Source: Cunninghamella blakesleeana (taxonomy: Eukaryota > Mucoromycota > Mucoromycetes > Mucorales > Cunninghamellaceae). From it: a stretch of DNA of 64,000 bases. Position 1 is the stretch's first letter. Every line of letters starts with the position of its first letter. The DNA is taken from positions 5,759,501 to 5,823,500 of the forward strand of contig JAFCIZ010000005.1 of assembly GCA_017871115.1 (NCBI GenBank), written 5' to 3'. Position numbers and translations under genes: made by a program. The notes below the pieces were generated by a model. That model was not told the origin of the DNA and did no database searches. It saw only the letters and a list, made by a program, of their open reading frames with translations. This document shows, piece by piece, positions 49,154 to 61,992 of this stretch.

Positions 49154-49833
49154 AGTACAGATAATAATCACGATTTTTTTATTATTTATATTTTTATTAT
49201 TTACAAGAGTTTTCTTCTAAAATTGGCAAAAATGATACAGAAGCGGTGATCTGACGTATGATTGCTTGTATTTCTTTTACTGTCTTCTTAGCAACAGCAT
49301 GTTCATCTTTATTTACACTACTAAAGTTAATATATTCATTAACCAGTCATCTTTTTATATATGATCATTATGATTGTTAAAAATATTATCAAACCTACCT
49401 ATCCTTTTCTTCGTTTACATTAATATTAAATTGCCATCGTTCTATTGCACAGTTGGTTTCTTTTGATTTAATAACTAATACTAATCTATCTATTTTATTA
49501 GCTCCTATCCATACTAAATATATAAATAAAAGTAAATGATAGTGACAATTTAGTTTAATATTTCGTTTTATATACTTTTATAATCAGTTATACAAATACA
49601 TATATACCTCGTACTTGTTGAATAATTTGATCTATATAATCATTTAATTCTTCATTATTGGACATTATCACGGTCATACCAAAACGTTGTGTTTTATCAA
49701 AGTTATGGGAAGAATAAACGCCACGTTGGTATAGTATACTATATCAAAGTATAAATATGCTATAATTGTTGAGCAAAAATTAGGGATATCTAATATAACT
49801 TTTTAAGGTACCTGTTTAAACCACATTCTATTA

Positions 49834-49867
<34 letters not shown>

Positions 49868-50007
49868 TATATAATAAATACGTATTATTATTGATGTAAT
49901 TTAAAAAATATTCATATTAATCAATTTAATAAATAATTATATTTACCAAGGAATTCTACTATAGCATCAGCAGAGCCTTCTAAGGCTATGGAAGAGTTTG
50001 TACTCAT
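48939..50007 (-). CDS. MAD2: Mad2 spindle-assembly checkpoint protein (HORMA)
   Basis: Six exons (49947-50007, 49812-49827, 49608-49738, 49399-49513, 49205-49320, 48939-49114) sum to 615 nt, 204 residues, the normal Mad2 length. The second exon has only 16 nt. The HORMA motifs are present: ALEGSADAIVEFL, NSILYQRGVYSSHNF, ERWQFNINV, IRQITASVSFLPIL, FNVLVYADKDVEVPTTW and the C-terminal safety-belt sequence RLKSFSTGQHKVDAIVAYRV. Mad2 senses unattached kinetochores, binding Mad1 or Cdc20 and restraining the anaphase-promoting complex. It is divergent to SUR2 with only 180 bp between start codons. Confidence 0.95.
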
Positions 50008-50187
50008 TTTTTTTAAAAAAAAACAAAAATAAAAACGATAAAGGAAAAAAAAAGGAGGAAAAAATCTAGCTTTTTTTAATTTGAATTTTTTTTTTACGAC
50101 TCCGCCATTCAATTTTTATTTAAAGTCTAATTTTTTTAATTTTATTTTTTTCACTCCTCTTACTTTTTTTTCCTATAAAAAATAATA
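50008..50187. promoter_or_regulatory. Compact bidirectional promoter MAD2 / SUR2
   Basis: 180 bp between divergent start codons. It contains a T(n)A(n) tract at about 50009-50024 next to the MAD2 start, an ACTCCGCC element at 50099-50106, and a pyrimidine-rich stretch before the SUR2 ATG. The shared promoter role is inferred from the layout. Confidence 0.6.
50099..50106 (+). promoter_or_regulatory. ACTCCGCC element between MAD2 and SUR2
   Basis: Third copy of the 8-mer (see 19689 and 39650), about 90 bp from either start codon. Which gene it serves, if any, is unknown. Confidence 0.35.
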
Positions 50188-51469
50188 ATGTTAAACCTTG
50201 TTTTAAATTCATTAAAAAATCCGTATTATTCTATTATTAAAGATCCTTGGAAAGATGAAGTGTTGGCACTTTGGGTACCAGTAGCAGCTTATTGGATTTA
50301 CAGTTTACTATTTCACTTTTTGATGATGGCAAAAATTCCTTATTTTGAACAATACCGTATTCATTCAGCAAGTGATAATGATAAAAGAAATCGTGTTAGT
50401 GTACAACGAGTTCTTGTAATGGTTACTTTACAGCAATTAATTCAAATTTTTCTTGGTGCACTTGTTTTACATCCTACAACTCCCGATAACGGAGCTCTTC
50501 AAGAACAGACGGTTGCACGAATTTTTTCCTATTCACTTGGCATTTTAAATATAGTATCCTCATCAACAAAAGATCGAAATATCCAAATAGCGTTAAACTT
50601 AGCGGATATTATTTATTGGGTTATTATTCCTAGTATGAAGTTCTTTTTTGGAATGTAAAGTATATATTAAAAAGAAATACGAGAATAATAGAGAGAGGAA
50701 AAAGAGAAAAGTAAAGAGAAAGGTAAAGGGAACGAAAGTCTAATAGTTTGTCTATCATCGCCTTTTATATATTTTCATTTATTCTTTTATAATATAAATA
50801 GGGTTATACTAGATGCACATCAATATTTTTTACATAGATTATTCCATATGAACAAGTTTCTTTATAAAAACTTTCACTCGCATCATCACCGTTTATATGT
50901 CCCTTATGCATTTGGAGCATTATATAATCACCCTGTAGAGGGATTTTTGTTGGATTCACTTGGTGCAACTATTTCTGTGGAATTAACCCAAATGACACCT
51001 CGTATGAGCATGTTCTTTTTTACCTTTGCTACTTTAAAAACAGGTATATAATGATGATTTATGAGTGAAACAAAATAATAATAATGATTTGAATAAGTAT
51101 AAATAATGAATAGCGGTATTGATTTTTTTTTATTTTCAATTATTTTTAAAATAGTTGATGATCATTGTGGATATTTAATACCTTGGGATCCTTTACAATT
51201 CTTTTTTAATAATAATGTGAAATAGTAAGCTATTTGATATATTATTAATTAAATATAAATAGGGACTGTATTTATGATAACCTATCACTAATAATTAATA
51301 TTATTTATACTTTCTATTATAACTATATAGTCATGATATACATCATCAGCCTTATGGTATTAAGAGCAACTTTTCTCAACCATTTTTTACATTCTGGGAT
51401 AAAGTGTTGAATACAGAAATGCCTGTCCAATCTCGTGAAAAAGTACCTGGCTCTGATAAATTAAATTAA
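50188..51469 (+). CDS. SUR2: Sphinganine C4-hydroxylase (Sur2-like)
   Basis: Four exons (50188-50654, 50802-51043, 51155-51224, 51331-51469) sum to 918 nt, 305 residues. Hydrophobic segments are visible at residues 30-50 (LALWVPVAAYWIYSLLFHFL), near 78-92 and near 138-152. The fatty-acid hydroxylase His clusters are all present: LDAHQYFLHRLFH, FHSHHHRLYVPYAFGALYNH and HDIHHQPYG. HRLYVPYAFGALYNHP and VDDHCGYLIPWDPLQ are strongly Sur2-type. Such enzymes add the C4 hydroxyl to sphinganine to give phytosphingosine, at the ER membrane, using a di-iron centre held by these histidines. Confidence 0.92.
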
Positions 51470-51844
51470 GCTCCTATTTAATTGATCTTTTTTTAATTAA
51501 CATCTTTTTTCTATCATTATCATTCATCATACATTTATCCATACTATTATTATTATTATAATTATTATTATTATTATTATTATTATTTACAATTTACTTA
51601 TTTTACGAGCGTTCTTACTAATTTAAAATATTATTATTATATATATATATATATTTATTTTATTTTTTTTACAAACTACATAGTTTAAATTTAATCGACT
51701 TTATAATTATTGTTTTAATAGAATAAGCTTTATTCATTTTTTTATTGTTTTTTTTATTATTATTGTTTACAGATATGATTATTATACTAAATGATTTATT
51801 TATTTTTTCTAGTCATTATAATGATTATATTTATATACAGATGA
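51470..51844. other. Convergent 3' flanks, no gene seen
   Basis: 375 bp between the stops of SUR2 and POL2, with an ATT-triplet run at 51544-51590 and an (AT)n run near 51638-51654. No coding signal. Confidence 0.6.
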
Positions 51845-54800
51845 TTACATACGTTCTAATGTCCATTGAACCATGTTTTGTAAAAGTAATAAATTTTGTT
51901 CCTGAGCAACGTTTTCAAATACGCGGAGTTTTCTTGTCAAATCTTGTTTATTTTGGATTACTACAAAAGTGCTACCACATTTTCCACATTGTTTATTAAG
52001 GTTTTCACGTTTTACCCAATGACATCGTTGACATATTAAGTCTTGAAGTTGATAAGCTACCACCCATTTATTAACCTGAGTTATCATGCTTGTTTCCACA
52101 AAAGATTTTTCATATGGGATTTTACACCCCCTACATCGCCATACTGCTGGTTTACTATTGCTATTCATATTGTTGTTGTTATTACTATTTTCTTGCTGAG
52201 GTCGTAAATGTCGATCTCGGCATATATCTAAATCTTCCGTATATCCACAATAAGTACATACAACTTGATTAAGTTTTAAAAATTCACAAGGATTTTGGAA
52301 TTGAGCTTCATTACTAAATTCACTGATACTGCCACCGCTAACAACCTTTAAAGAATTTCTTTTTAATACTCGTACTTCATCTTCTAATACTGAATCAAGT
52401 GCTAATATTGCTGTAAATGATTTGACATATTCTAATCCAGGATTACTTAATGTTAGATGAGAGCCAGCTAATTTTGGAAATACCATTTCAGGACTATTGA
52501 CTGAGCGTTCTTGTTCTTTGGTTAATAAAGTTAACCATTGAAGATTATCCCTCATCACTTTGTGTCGAATATAATCTTGTTTTTCTTCCGCTCGTGGGTC
52601 TGGTAATGAAGTATCTTGTTTTTGTTGCATGATTTGATGTTTGATATTTCTTGGATGTTTTTTCTTTAAAATGTAAAGATGTTGAATAAAATGAGCAACA
52701 TTTTCATTTAATTGTTTTCTAATGATTGGTGCTAAATAATCACAAATATTCCATTGCATTGTAACAGGATGAGCAAGCGTGCCATTAGCTGAAGTTGTTG
52801 TACCTTCATCTTGGTTATGGTTTATTGGGGATATTACCGTAGTTGTTAAACCATCACCATTTGCTATTATTCCTCCATAATTCATTTCATCCATCCATAC
52901 CATCACTTCCCAATAACTAACCAAACTAAGTTCAAGAATTTCAAGTACTTGTTTTCGTTGAATAGAGCGACTAAGATATTGCCAATAAGGAATTGCACCT
53001 TCCATTGTTTCTTTAGCTGTTGCAATAATAATACGACGATAGCTCGCAAATACAATTTTGGCCCCCAAACGTTTAAATTCAGCCATAAGTTGCATAAATA
53101 CTTTTTTCATCATCCCGTGGATTAAACCATACAAACAAGAATCATACATATTCGAACTAGGGCTTAATAGCCATCTTAAAAGTGCATCCAGTAGCATGTC
53201 ACACATCGCATTTCTATTTTGCATTGCTTCATGGAACCATTGTTGTACTGTTGATCGTAATACTGTAAATATTTTACTTCCAATACTTGCATCACCAAAT
53301 TCTGATACATGTTTTATTGCTCCTTGGCTGTATTCATCCAATGTATGCATCGTATTATCAAACCCTGTTGTTCCTGAAACACCTTCTAATTCATTAATGA
53401 TAGGAGCTACCATTAAAGTATTAAGGCATAAACGTAGTACATCCATTTCCACACATATAGTTTCATAAACACCAGGATTATTGATTTCACTATTCACTAC
53501 ATCATTAATTACTGATATATTTTCGTCATGTTCCCGACCACCTAAATCTGGTTTAGCACTTTTAGACCACCATAGTACTACATCGTTACTAATTAATTGT
53601 CTTGAGAATGATATATCGGCCATAAATAGATAAGCATCATTTGGAATATTACAAAAAGGAACATTAGCATAGCGGGCTTGGTTTATTTTTTCATCTAGCC
53701 AATCACCAAGATTCATATAATGAGATAACATTCGCTTGCATGTAGGTATTAACCAATTAAGTGCGTTCAATTGGTTGTCTCGTTGTAGTGATGGTGTTAT
53801 GATATAAGGGAATTTATTAATTGTTGGTATTTTTTGTATTAAAAAGTCAATCTGACGAGGTGAGCTAATTGAAATAATACAAGGACCTTTTTTTTTTTCT
53901 TCCAATATTTGCAATTCTTTGTTGATGGATTTTAAAGCATCTTGATCATAAGTGTGATATTTTACGTCGAATACCATTGTTTCTTTTATTTTAATAGTTC
54001 CATCAGCCTTTTCTGGATGATCACTAAATAATTGTTGATATTTTTCTGTATAAAATCTTTCAATGTTTGGCATTTGTTGAGCATGAGCATTAACGCCAAC
54101 CAAAAATATATAAGCTCGAGGAAGAGATGCACCAATCAAAGCATAAAAATGACGATTGTCTGTATTGACATGGTATAGGTACACGAAATGAAGATTACTA
54201 GGATGTTCTATATATTTTGGCTGTAAATCTAATCGCTGCTTAAATTGATCCAACATAAATACTTCATCCAAGCTAACGCTGTCTTTCACTTTTAATTTAT
54301 CAATTTGACAAATAGATCCAAGTTGTATAATAGCACGAATGTCTAATGGGACTTGGGTTTCAAACACACCTTCCGTTGATGGATGATTGAATATAGAAGA
54401 GAATTTCATACGTTCATCTTGAAAAACTGGTTCAGGCATTGTCATTTTAAAAAGATGGCGACACTTATGAGCGCGAGGTAATGTTCGGATACATTTTTCG
54501 ATAGTACATGACGGACTTTGTTTGATTATTTCTTCAGGTACTTCTTCATAGCAATTAACATAAAATATACGAGGTACAGATAAACGAACCTTATGAAGCT
54601 GTTGATTAATTAAAACCCATAACGAAAAATCACCTGGTGTATCAGTTTCTACAATTTGAACAATTTGCCAGGGTGATGATACCAGAGATCCGGTTTGCTT
54701 TTTAAAGAAGCTGCCAATATTACCATTTGTATTAGTTGTAAGATTATCCATTTGTTGTTGCCGTATTTTACGAATTATTCTTTGTCGTTTCCATTTACGT

Positions 54801-57800
54801 TTTTGATATTGTAACCAACTTATATAATCTTCATGCATGTCTGGCATATTTTCAGGAAGATCTTCTTCAGGTAATTCATCCAAATCAATATCTATATCCA
54901 TATCATCTACTTCGTCATGTCCATCAATATTTGATTTTTTTCGTTTCGTTACTTTTGCTATTTTTGGCATAAAGTTATTAGGTTTTTTAATTCCATTAAC
55001 AATACCAAGTTCTTCAATATCATCCATGTCTGCACCTTCATCATCTTCATCGTCTTTTTCGACTTCATCCATTGCAAGAGGTTTTGCACATTTTGAAAAC
55101 ATATCAGTGATTCTATGCTGTTTAAATTTATCATCTTTAGCTAAAATACGTTTAAATAGCCAATCAGGATGAGCTACACGAGGGATAGGATTACGTACCT
55201 TTTGCATAGCAGCAGGAATAGTGATTAATTTTTGAATAACAGATCCAAATCGTTCTAAATAATATTGCCAGTCAATAATATCACGTATATCAAATGAAGT
55301 AAGAGAATCATCTCTTAGCCACCTTTTTAAATAATGCCTTTTAATACTAGGTTCAGCAGAGAATATAGTGACTGGAATGGCTCTTTCAGAAACAGGTACA
55401 TCATAAGGACGCGCAGATATTACGAATTTACAAGCAAGACCTTTATCTTTTACCATTTGATCACCCAAAAATTCAGCCAATCGTTTAGCAGTACTGATTG
55501 ATGTTGATTTCTGGCTACCATATTCTTCTAAAGTTCTTGACATACTTCTATTTTCTGAAATCAAATCAAATAATTCATCGTCTTGAAGTTCAACTCCTTT
55601 ACTATAAAGGATATCCAACCATTGATTTGCAACCTTAGCTACAGCTTCATAGCATCGTTCTAGTGAATCACCTTCTAAAAATACTTTAAAGAGGTCTGAT
55701 TGAAAGATTTTAATCAATTTTAGTTCACCACGTCTTTTAACTTCAAAACCTTTAAGTTCAGCCAGTGATCCATCATCATTAAATACAGCATATCTTTTTT
55801 TAAGTAATTTATCTTCCATTGTTGATGCTGGTAAAATCATTGCACGATATGGGCCATCAATTTCAAAAAAGATAGAATTTTCACTATGTGTTGAATATAC
55901 CATGTTTTCCTTATCGGTAAGGGTTTGATATTGATGATTTGTAAATTTAGCATGTACCAAGTGATTCAACATAGTACAAGGATAATCGATCTTGAATTTT
56001 TTACCATTAGTTGTAGCAAAAGTAAACTTTTCAGGAAAACTTTTAGGCAAAATACACCAAATACCATCGGTATCTAATTCCAAAGGACGACCAATTTTTT
56101 CCACCAATTGACGTGCCATTTGAATAATTTTGGAACCAGTGAGACAAACAATACCCGCCATTTCTAACGAATGCCATCTTGCACCCTTTCTCATGACATA
56201 TCCATAAAACGAGTTTAAAATACACTTATGAGCTAATTGAAGTGAATCATATAAAACAATCATATTCTTTGCTTCAGAAACTTTAGTGATAGATCCTTCT
56301 TTAGTCGCTGCATCTAGATTTTGTTTCCATTTTTTATGTAATCCTTTATATTCATAACGTCTATCACGGAAAGCTCTTACAGTTTCAATATAAAACGGAT
56401 TTTCACGTTGACATATAATTGATTCTCTTTCTTCAGTTTTAGTTTCACGTACTTTTTTGTATACTTTTCTCGAATAGTCATTTAAACGTTTGCTGATTAA
56501 AGATTGTTGTTCAGATACAGTAAGATTATGCCATGTACGAGAAGCACCATTGGGTATCTTTGGAGGAAAAGTTTCTTTACTGAGTTGATGTTCAATCATT
56601 CTATATTCGTTTTGTTTTGCTGGTGAATATTCTCCACGCCATGTCCAAGTCATACGTCTATCGCACTGTTTTCCAGGTACATTAAATTCACAAGTAGCAC
56701 ATACTGATTCATCTATCATAGCATCTGGCTGAAGACGATTGGTGAGAATAATATTAGGATACATAGCTGCAACATCTAAATGATATATGAGTGGTTCTTC
56801 TTTTCTAATCGGTGAATCACGTAATCGCTCTAACCGTTGTTTAATATCATTATAGACTTCATCATAATTAGCAATATCATCCAAGCTTTTTTTTTCTTCC
56901 ACTTGAATTGTAAACTTGAGAGCATCATCCAATTGATCAATAAGCTAAATAATAATATTAAAAATAAGAGCAGTAAAATTAATTATATATAAAAAACTGT
57001 GCATAATAATAAATATTTAATTTATGAATATTTGTTTTACTTGTTGTGCACCAGATGGTTCTAATTTAAAATCAGTTGGAATATCGCTTCTAAATACACC
57101 AGCTTCTAAAGCTTCTACATGTCCACCTACATAAGTCTGATTTTCAATTTTATGACCATTGTAAAACTGATCTGTCTCTTCAACATGTTTATTAGGCATA
57201 ATTACATTCACCTTATAAGCTTCCACCTATTTGTATTTTTATTAAAAAAATGTGAAAAAAAAAGAAAAAGAGAGTATTAATAAAAAGCTTTGAATTATTT
57301 AATATATTATTTTATCTTATGCTAATTTTTACCATTAGTAATAATTCACATAATGTACCAGATCCTTTACGAAGAACTTCATCAGGAACTAGAGGAATAA
57401 TATTACACAGTGAAAAGATAAATGGATGGACGTATTTCATATATAGATAAAAAGTTGCAACGGCATCAGAAACTGAATATTGTGCTAACGTTTGTGGTTG
57501 TTCAGAAGCAAATCTATTTTTTTAAATAAAATAAAAAAGAAAGAAAAAAAATAAATACTTCCCTTTCTTGTTAAATATATATCTATAATTAAACATTTAA
57601 AATTACCTAGTCATATCTTCAGGATCCAATTCCATAGGGTTATAACCGAGTTTTGCAGTAGTAACAGCTTTAAGACCTTGACTTCCTTGAGGTAAATATG
57701 AATCACGTTTAACCCATCTAAAAGCATCCATATGTGAAGCATGTTTACATTTATATTCATCCTCCTCATCTTTGTAGACACCAATTTCCTAATATAAGTA

Positions 57801-59483
57801 TATATATAAATAAGTTCATGTACAAGTGTATACCTATATATATATATACAATATCAATTACCTGATACATATCAATTCCATGTACTTTTGCTCTAGCTTC
57901 AACAAACGGCCAATCAAAAAAGTCACCGTTATATGTTACAAATATGGTTGGTTTAGATTCTTGAATGTGTTCGAAAAATCGTCTTAATAATGCATACTAA
58001 AAAAAAATGTACGTTTATATTTATTAATTAATTTGTTCATATATAATCTGATACAAAATGTACTATATTTAATTATTATATATCTTACTTCGTCAGGTTC
58101 ATTAAAAATTATAAAAGGCCCTTCAAATTCAGGTTTTGGTGTATATTCAAAATCTTCAATATCCTGACTAACGATTTCTCTATTCGTAATAAGATAACCC
58201 TATATATATAACCATTTATAATTGTGGATTTAATATTAATAATAGTATAATATGAGTGAGTGGGTATACCTCAATTTATTTTAACCATTCATATTACCCT
58301 TCCTTCAATCATATAAGAAATCATCATGATAGAATCAATAGCAGCATCAGGAAATTTGAGTGGTAACTTTGTAGTTTCAATATCAAACGCCAAAATGACA
58401 GGATCAGGACGATGCACAAGATCAACTCTTCTTGTAAGTGTGGTCATACCATCATCTTGGGCTTTAACGGTATACCAAAGTCCAACACGAATATCTATCA
58501 ATATACACTATATTAGATCAATTACTTCTTTCAAAGCTGTATGAATATAATATCTCTTATCTTACTTTACCAAGATCAATAGCCACTCTAACATAATAAG
58601 GAACATCATATTCGCGAATATCAATAATATAATCTAAAGCATCTTGAAGGTTTCTTCTTGATGACATGGCTGTAGATACATGTTGTGGTTCATAAGATAT
58701 ATTATTAGTTTCACTTATATATTTAAAAAAATATAATTAATCAAAAATCAAATTAATATTCGTTTACTTTGTAAAAATAAATAAATAAACCAGATAATTA
58801 TTATTCTTCCATTTATATTTTAACCTACCTGACAACTTTGGCGTATGTATCCACGGCTTCTAATTTTAATTGATTTTTTTTTGCTACTGGTAGAAGGACT
58901 TTTCGTACAGATAATAGATCGGATACATTACGAAATGATAATTTAAGTAATAGCTTTGTATTCCCAATTAAATGATTTGGCTATATAAAAATTTATAAAA
59001 TCGCATACATGTATATTAAAAAAAGATACTTTGTTTGATATATACAACTGGTTTTCGATAAACTTTTATAAATTATTTCTACTTACCAGTTTTAAATCGT
59101 CCTTTTCTAATCTTATAACTTTTTCAATAGTATTTTCAAATCGTCTACGAAGGTAGTCTTCAACTTCAACTTCAGTCCCAGGCTATTGTTATAAATATAT
59201 GTCAAAGTGAAAATACAAGTTCAAATTAGTTATGGGACGTATGTATATATATGTATGTACTAGTACCTTGCAGCCAATATAAAAATATGGACTATAACGA
59301 AGAGTTGATTTAAAAGTTTGTCCATTTTCAGCAATAAAATAATAATTAACACCAGCGTATCCACCGCTCCAATCGTCGTCTGTAATCAAAGTCTATATGT
59401 TCAATAATAGTAATAATAATTATAATAATAATAAAACATAAATAATTAAAAGGCTTTTAAGAAGGAAATGGATCTATTGGTTT

Positions 59484-59528
<45 letters not shown>

Positions 59529-59805
59529 GGAAAAAGAAAACCCTTACAGCATGCATATTGATAAGCCAACCTAATCTTTCTGGCCCCTCTTCATATCGAT
59601 CAAATCCAAATCTAGATTCTATTTCATCAAGAGTGTTGATGTCGTCAAAACGTTGATCTATATTTGTTGGTTCATTATTAGATTTAGAAGGTAATCCATA
59701 TTTTTTTAATGAAGCATTAGCTCTAGTAGAACCAAGCTGAGTTCTTCGTTGCCCTTTATTGGTGAATCTGGAGGAGGATACTCCAAATTCAGGACGTGAA
59801 GTCAT
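51845..59805 (-). CDS. POL2: DNA polymerase epsilon catalytic subunit
   Basis: About nine exons; the last (51845-56944) is a single block of 1,699 codons; the full protein is about 2,250 residues. N-terminal half: exonuclease [13 protein letters not shown] (58407-58370), Exo [12 protein letters not shown] (about 57940-57905) and Exo [19 protein letters not shown] (about 57480-57430), so proofreading residues are intact. Polymerase motif [19 protein letters not shown] (about 56780-56725) and motif [10 protein letters not shown] (about 56080-56050) carry the catalytic aspartates. GNIGSFFKK near 54730 resembles a PCNA-interacting box. The C-terminal half is the inactive second polymerase module, ending in Cys clusters [21 protein letters not shown] and CGKC (52260-51970). 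It is the leading-strand replicative polymerase. Confidence 0.95.
59481..59528. repeat. T20-A28-type tract in POL2 intron 1
   Basis: Uninterrupted T-run followed directly by an A-run in the first intron of POL2, the longest T(n)A(n) junction in the window. Length may be unreliable in assembly. Confidence 0.9.
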
Positions 59806-60039
59806 TATAATGATAAATAATATACAATTTTTTATTAAAAAAAAAAAAAACGAGAAAAAGAGTGAAAAAAAATTTAGTCGCGTTTAAATTTTTTTTAAAA
59901 AATGGCGATTTAAAAATCCGTGCCAATAAATATACACATTATAAAAAAATAATAGAAAGAATCTATATATACAAATATATACATATACATATATATATAT
60001 ATATATATATAAAATAGATATAATGATATTGTAATTACG
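59806..60039. other. POL2 5' flank
   Basis: POL2 promoter region with T(n)A(n) tract at about 59888-59900 near GGCGATTTAAA, and an (AT)n run near 59984-60010. No coding signal. Confidence 0.55.
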
Positions 60040-60330
60040 ATATGTTATTAATTTTTTTTCTTTTTCTATCCCGATTTGGTTCCAACACTCTTCGAATATC
60101 TGAAATACAAATGGAAGGTTTTTTTTGAAATCATAATATTTCTTTCTTCGTTATTGGCTGAGGCATATTGACTATAAAATGCATTTAAAACGTCCAGTAA
60201 ATCATTAATAAAATCTACATACGATAATAAATCACGAAGAAAACCGTGAACTTGAATATATCAAATTTCTATCATGATATACAGACAACTGCTGCAAAGT
60301 TTTATGATATAAAACGTTTTTTTGACTTTA
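60040..60330 (-). pseudogene. Coding-like relic, unrecognised
   Basis: The minus strand has protein-like reading in two frames: NVLYHKTLQQLSVYHDRNLI (about 60325-60266), then after a frame change HGFLRDLLSYVDFINDLLDV and NAFYSQYASANNEERNIMIS (about 60252-60130). A TTTGTATTTCAG acceptor near 60104 is followed by IRRVLEPNRDRKRKK and a stop at about 60040. The amino-acid mix is far richer than surrounding AT-rich noise. It may be the 3' end of a gene with short introns or a decayed gene; no family was recognised. Confidence 0.35.
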
Positions 60331-61159
60331 AGTTACTAGGATATTATGAAATATAAGCTAGAATTTATTTACTTTATTTTACTTTTTTTTGCTATACTTT
60401 TTTATTTTGCTTACTACTTTTTAAAAACCTAACTTATTTATTTGTTTATCTGTTCACTTTGTTTTAATTTATTATACATATTTTTTTAAATATTTTTGGT
60501 TTTTCTAGTTAAAATCTTTTTAATTTTTTATACTGATATTATATTTAATATGCGGTTATTAAAGTTTTATTTTAATCTTGCTTGTTTTATAATGTAACAT
60601 AATTTTTTTCTCTAACGCTTATTTTACAATGAACATTTATATTATCAAAAATATGATATTATTAGTACCAATCCATAAACCTGAATGATTGATATTACAT
60701 AAAGTCGTAGAACTGCCTATTGAGATTTTGTTTAAATCGTGAATTTTTTAAAAATCACTTATTTTTAATTGTTGATATATTATTGAATTGTTTAAATTAT
60801 AATGATCATATTGTTAGCAATAATACTTTCTGATTTTTTTTTTCTTTCTTTCTTTCCTTTTTTGAGTCTGATTTGTGTTACTGGTGCCAAAACACTAGGA
60901 CACCTATAACACCTTGACGTTTTTTCCTCTCCCAACCATAAATTTCTTTCTCTTAAATTGTCAAATTTTTATAATAAGTTAGCATCTATGAAATAATTAT
61001 TAAATTTGTTCAGCTTATAAAACAAGTTTTATAGTTTTACCTTATCTTATACTATTCACTTTATTTTTGAACAATACTGCTTTAAAACATTCTAAAATTT
61101 TTATTTCTATTTTATTTGGCAGTCATTAAACTTTTACTTTAATTCTGCTTTATTTATTT
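60331..61159. other. AT-rich intergenic region, no gene seen
   Basis: About 0.8 kb of T-rich DNA leading into repeat copy A2. No coding signal, RNA gene or clear repeat was found. Confidence 0.55.
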
Positions 61160-61310
61160 TAATACCCTTATATCAAGTCGCTCTATTCATAAAATAAGAA
61201 CTGGTGCTCACCGGAAATCTACCATTTATTCCAAATATAACTACAAATACTCATTCCTCATTTTTAAAAAATATATTTTTAACAAAAACCTACATTACAA
61301 AGATTTAAAA
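61160..61310 (+). repeat. Dispersed repeat A, copy 2
   Basis: Core AAGTCGCTCTATTCATAAAA then GAACTGGTGCTCACCGG (about 61175-61214), followed at about 61250 by CATTCCTCATTTTTAAAAAA and AACAAAAACC. Same orientation as the other three copies. No tRNA gene is adjacent. Confidence 0.7.
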
Positions 61311-61688
61311 TAAAAAGGTTAAAAATACCAGATTTGTTATTCTGACGTTTAATTCTTAAAATCTGATTTATAGCAAAAAATTAAATAAATAAAAATCAGA
61401 TAAAAGGGCTAAAGTTAAAGTAAGTAGAAATACGTAGTTTAGATAAAAAAATAGAATTAAAATAAAAATCGTGATGAAAACGAGAAAAAGCCTGCTTTTT
61501 ATTGAATTAGTAATTAAAATTAAATTTATATGATTTTTTTAAATACACAAAGTATTATTAAAGTTATTAAAATAAAAAATAATGGAAAATATACCAAAAT
61601 TCCTACAGGCAAATTGATAAAATGGTGATCAAGAAATAATTCATTTCTCAGATTAAACCAAAATAATATTTTAAACAAAAGTAAAAAG
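61311..61688. other. Spacer between repeats A2 and B1
   Basis: AT-rich sequence without coding signal or RNA gene. Confidence 0.45.
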
Positions 61689-61882
61689 TTAATCTTAATT
61701 TTAGTTTCGATAAAATATCAGTATTTATTCTTTTTAAAATAATTGCTAAGATCAAATAGAGTAATATTAATTATTGAATAGGGTTGTCAAATTAACAACA
61801 ACATGATAGGAATATAAGGATTAAAATGAAAAAGCTAAAAAAAGGAAATGGTTTGAATTTTTGTTAATCGTACTGACATTAG
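61689..61882 (+). repeat. Direct repeat B, left copy
   Basis: Roughly 190 bp, clearly similar to 62359-62556 at a constant offset of 670 bp. Shared landmarks: TAAAATATCAG.ATTTAT, CTTTTTAAAATAAT, GTAATATTAATTATT, CAAATTAACA, AGGAATATAAGG.TTAAAAT, TTTGAATTTTTG.TAAT. It lies on the 3' side of the small secreted-protein gene. Confidence 0.8.
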
Positions 61883-61992
61883 CCCCTCGCAAAAAAATAA
61901 TAGACCGTGATTTTTCGAGATTAAATTGGTGTCGAGGACGAAGAAGGGCTAAAATACATTATATATATAAATATTACTACTGTGTTTTAAAA

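Noticed and set aside
53058..53468. Plus-strand ORF of 136 codons antisense to POL2
   Set aside because: Shadow of the conserved POL2 coding frame.
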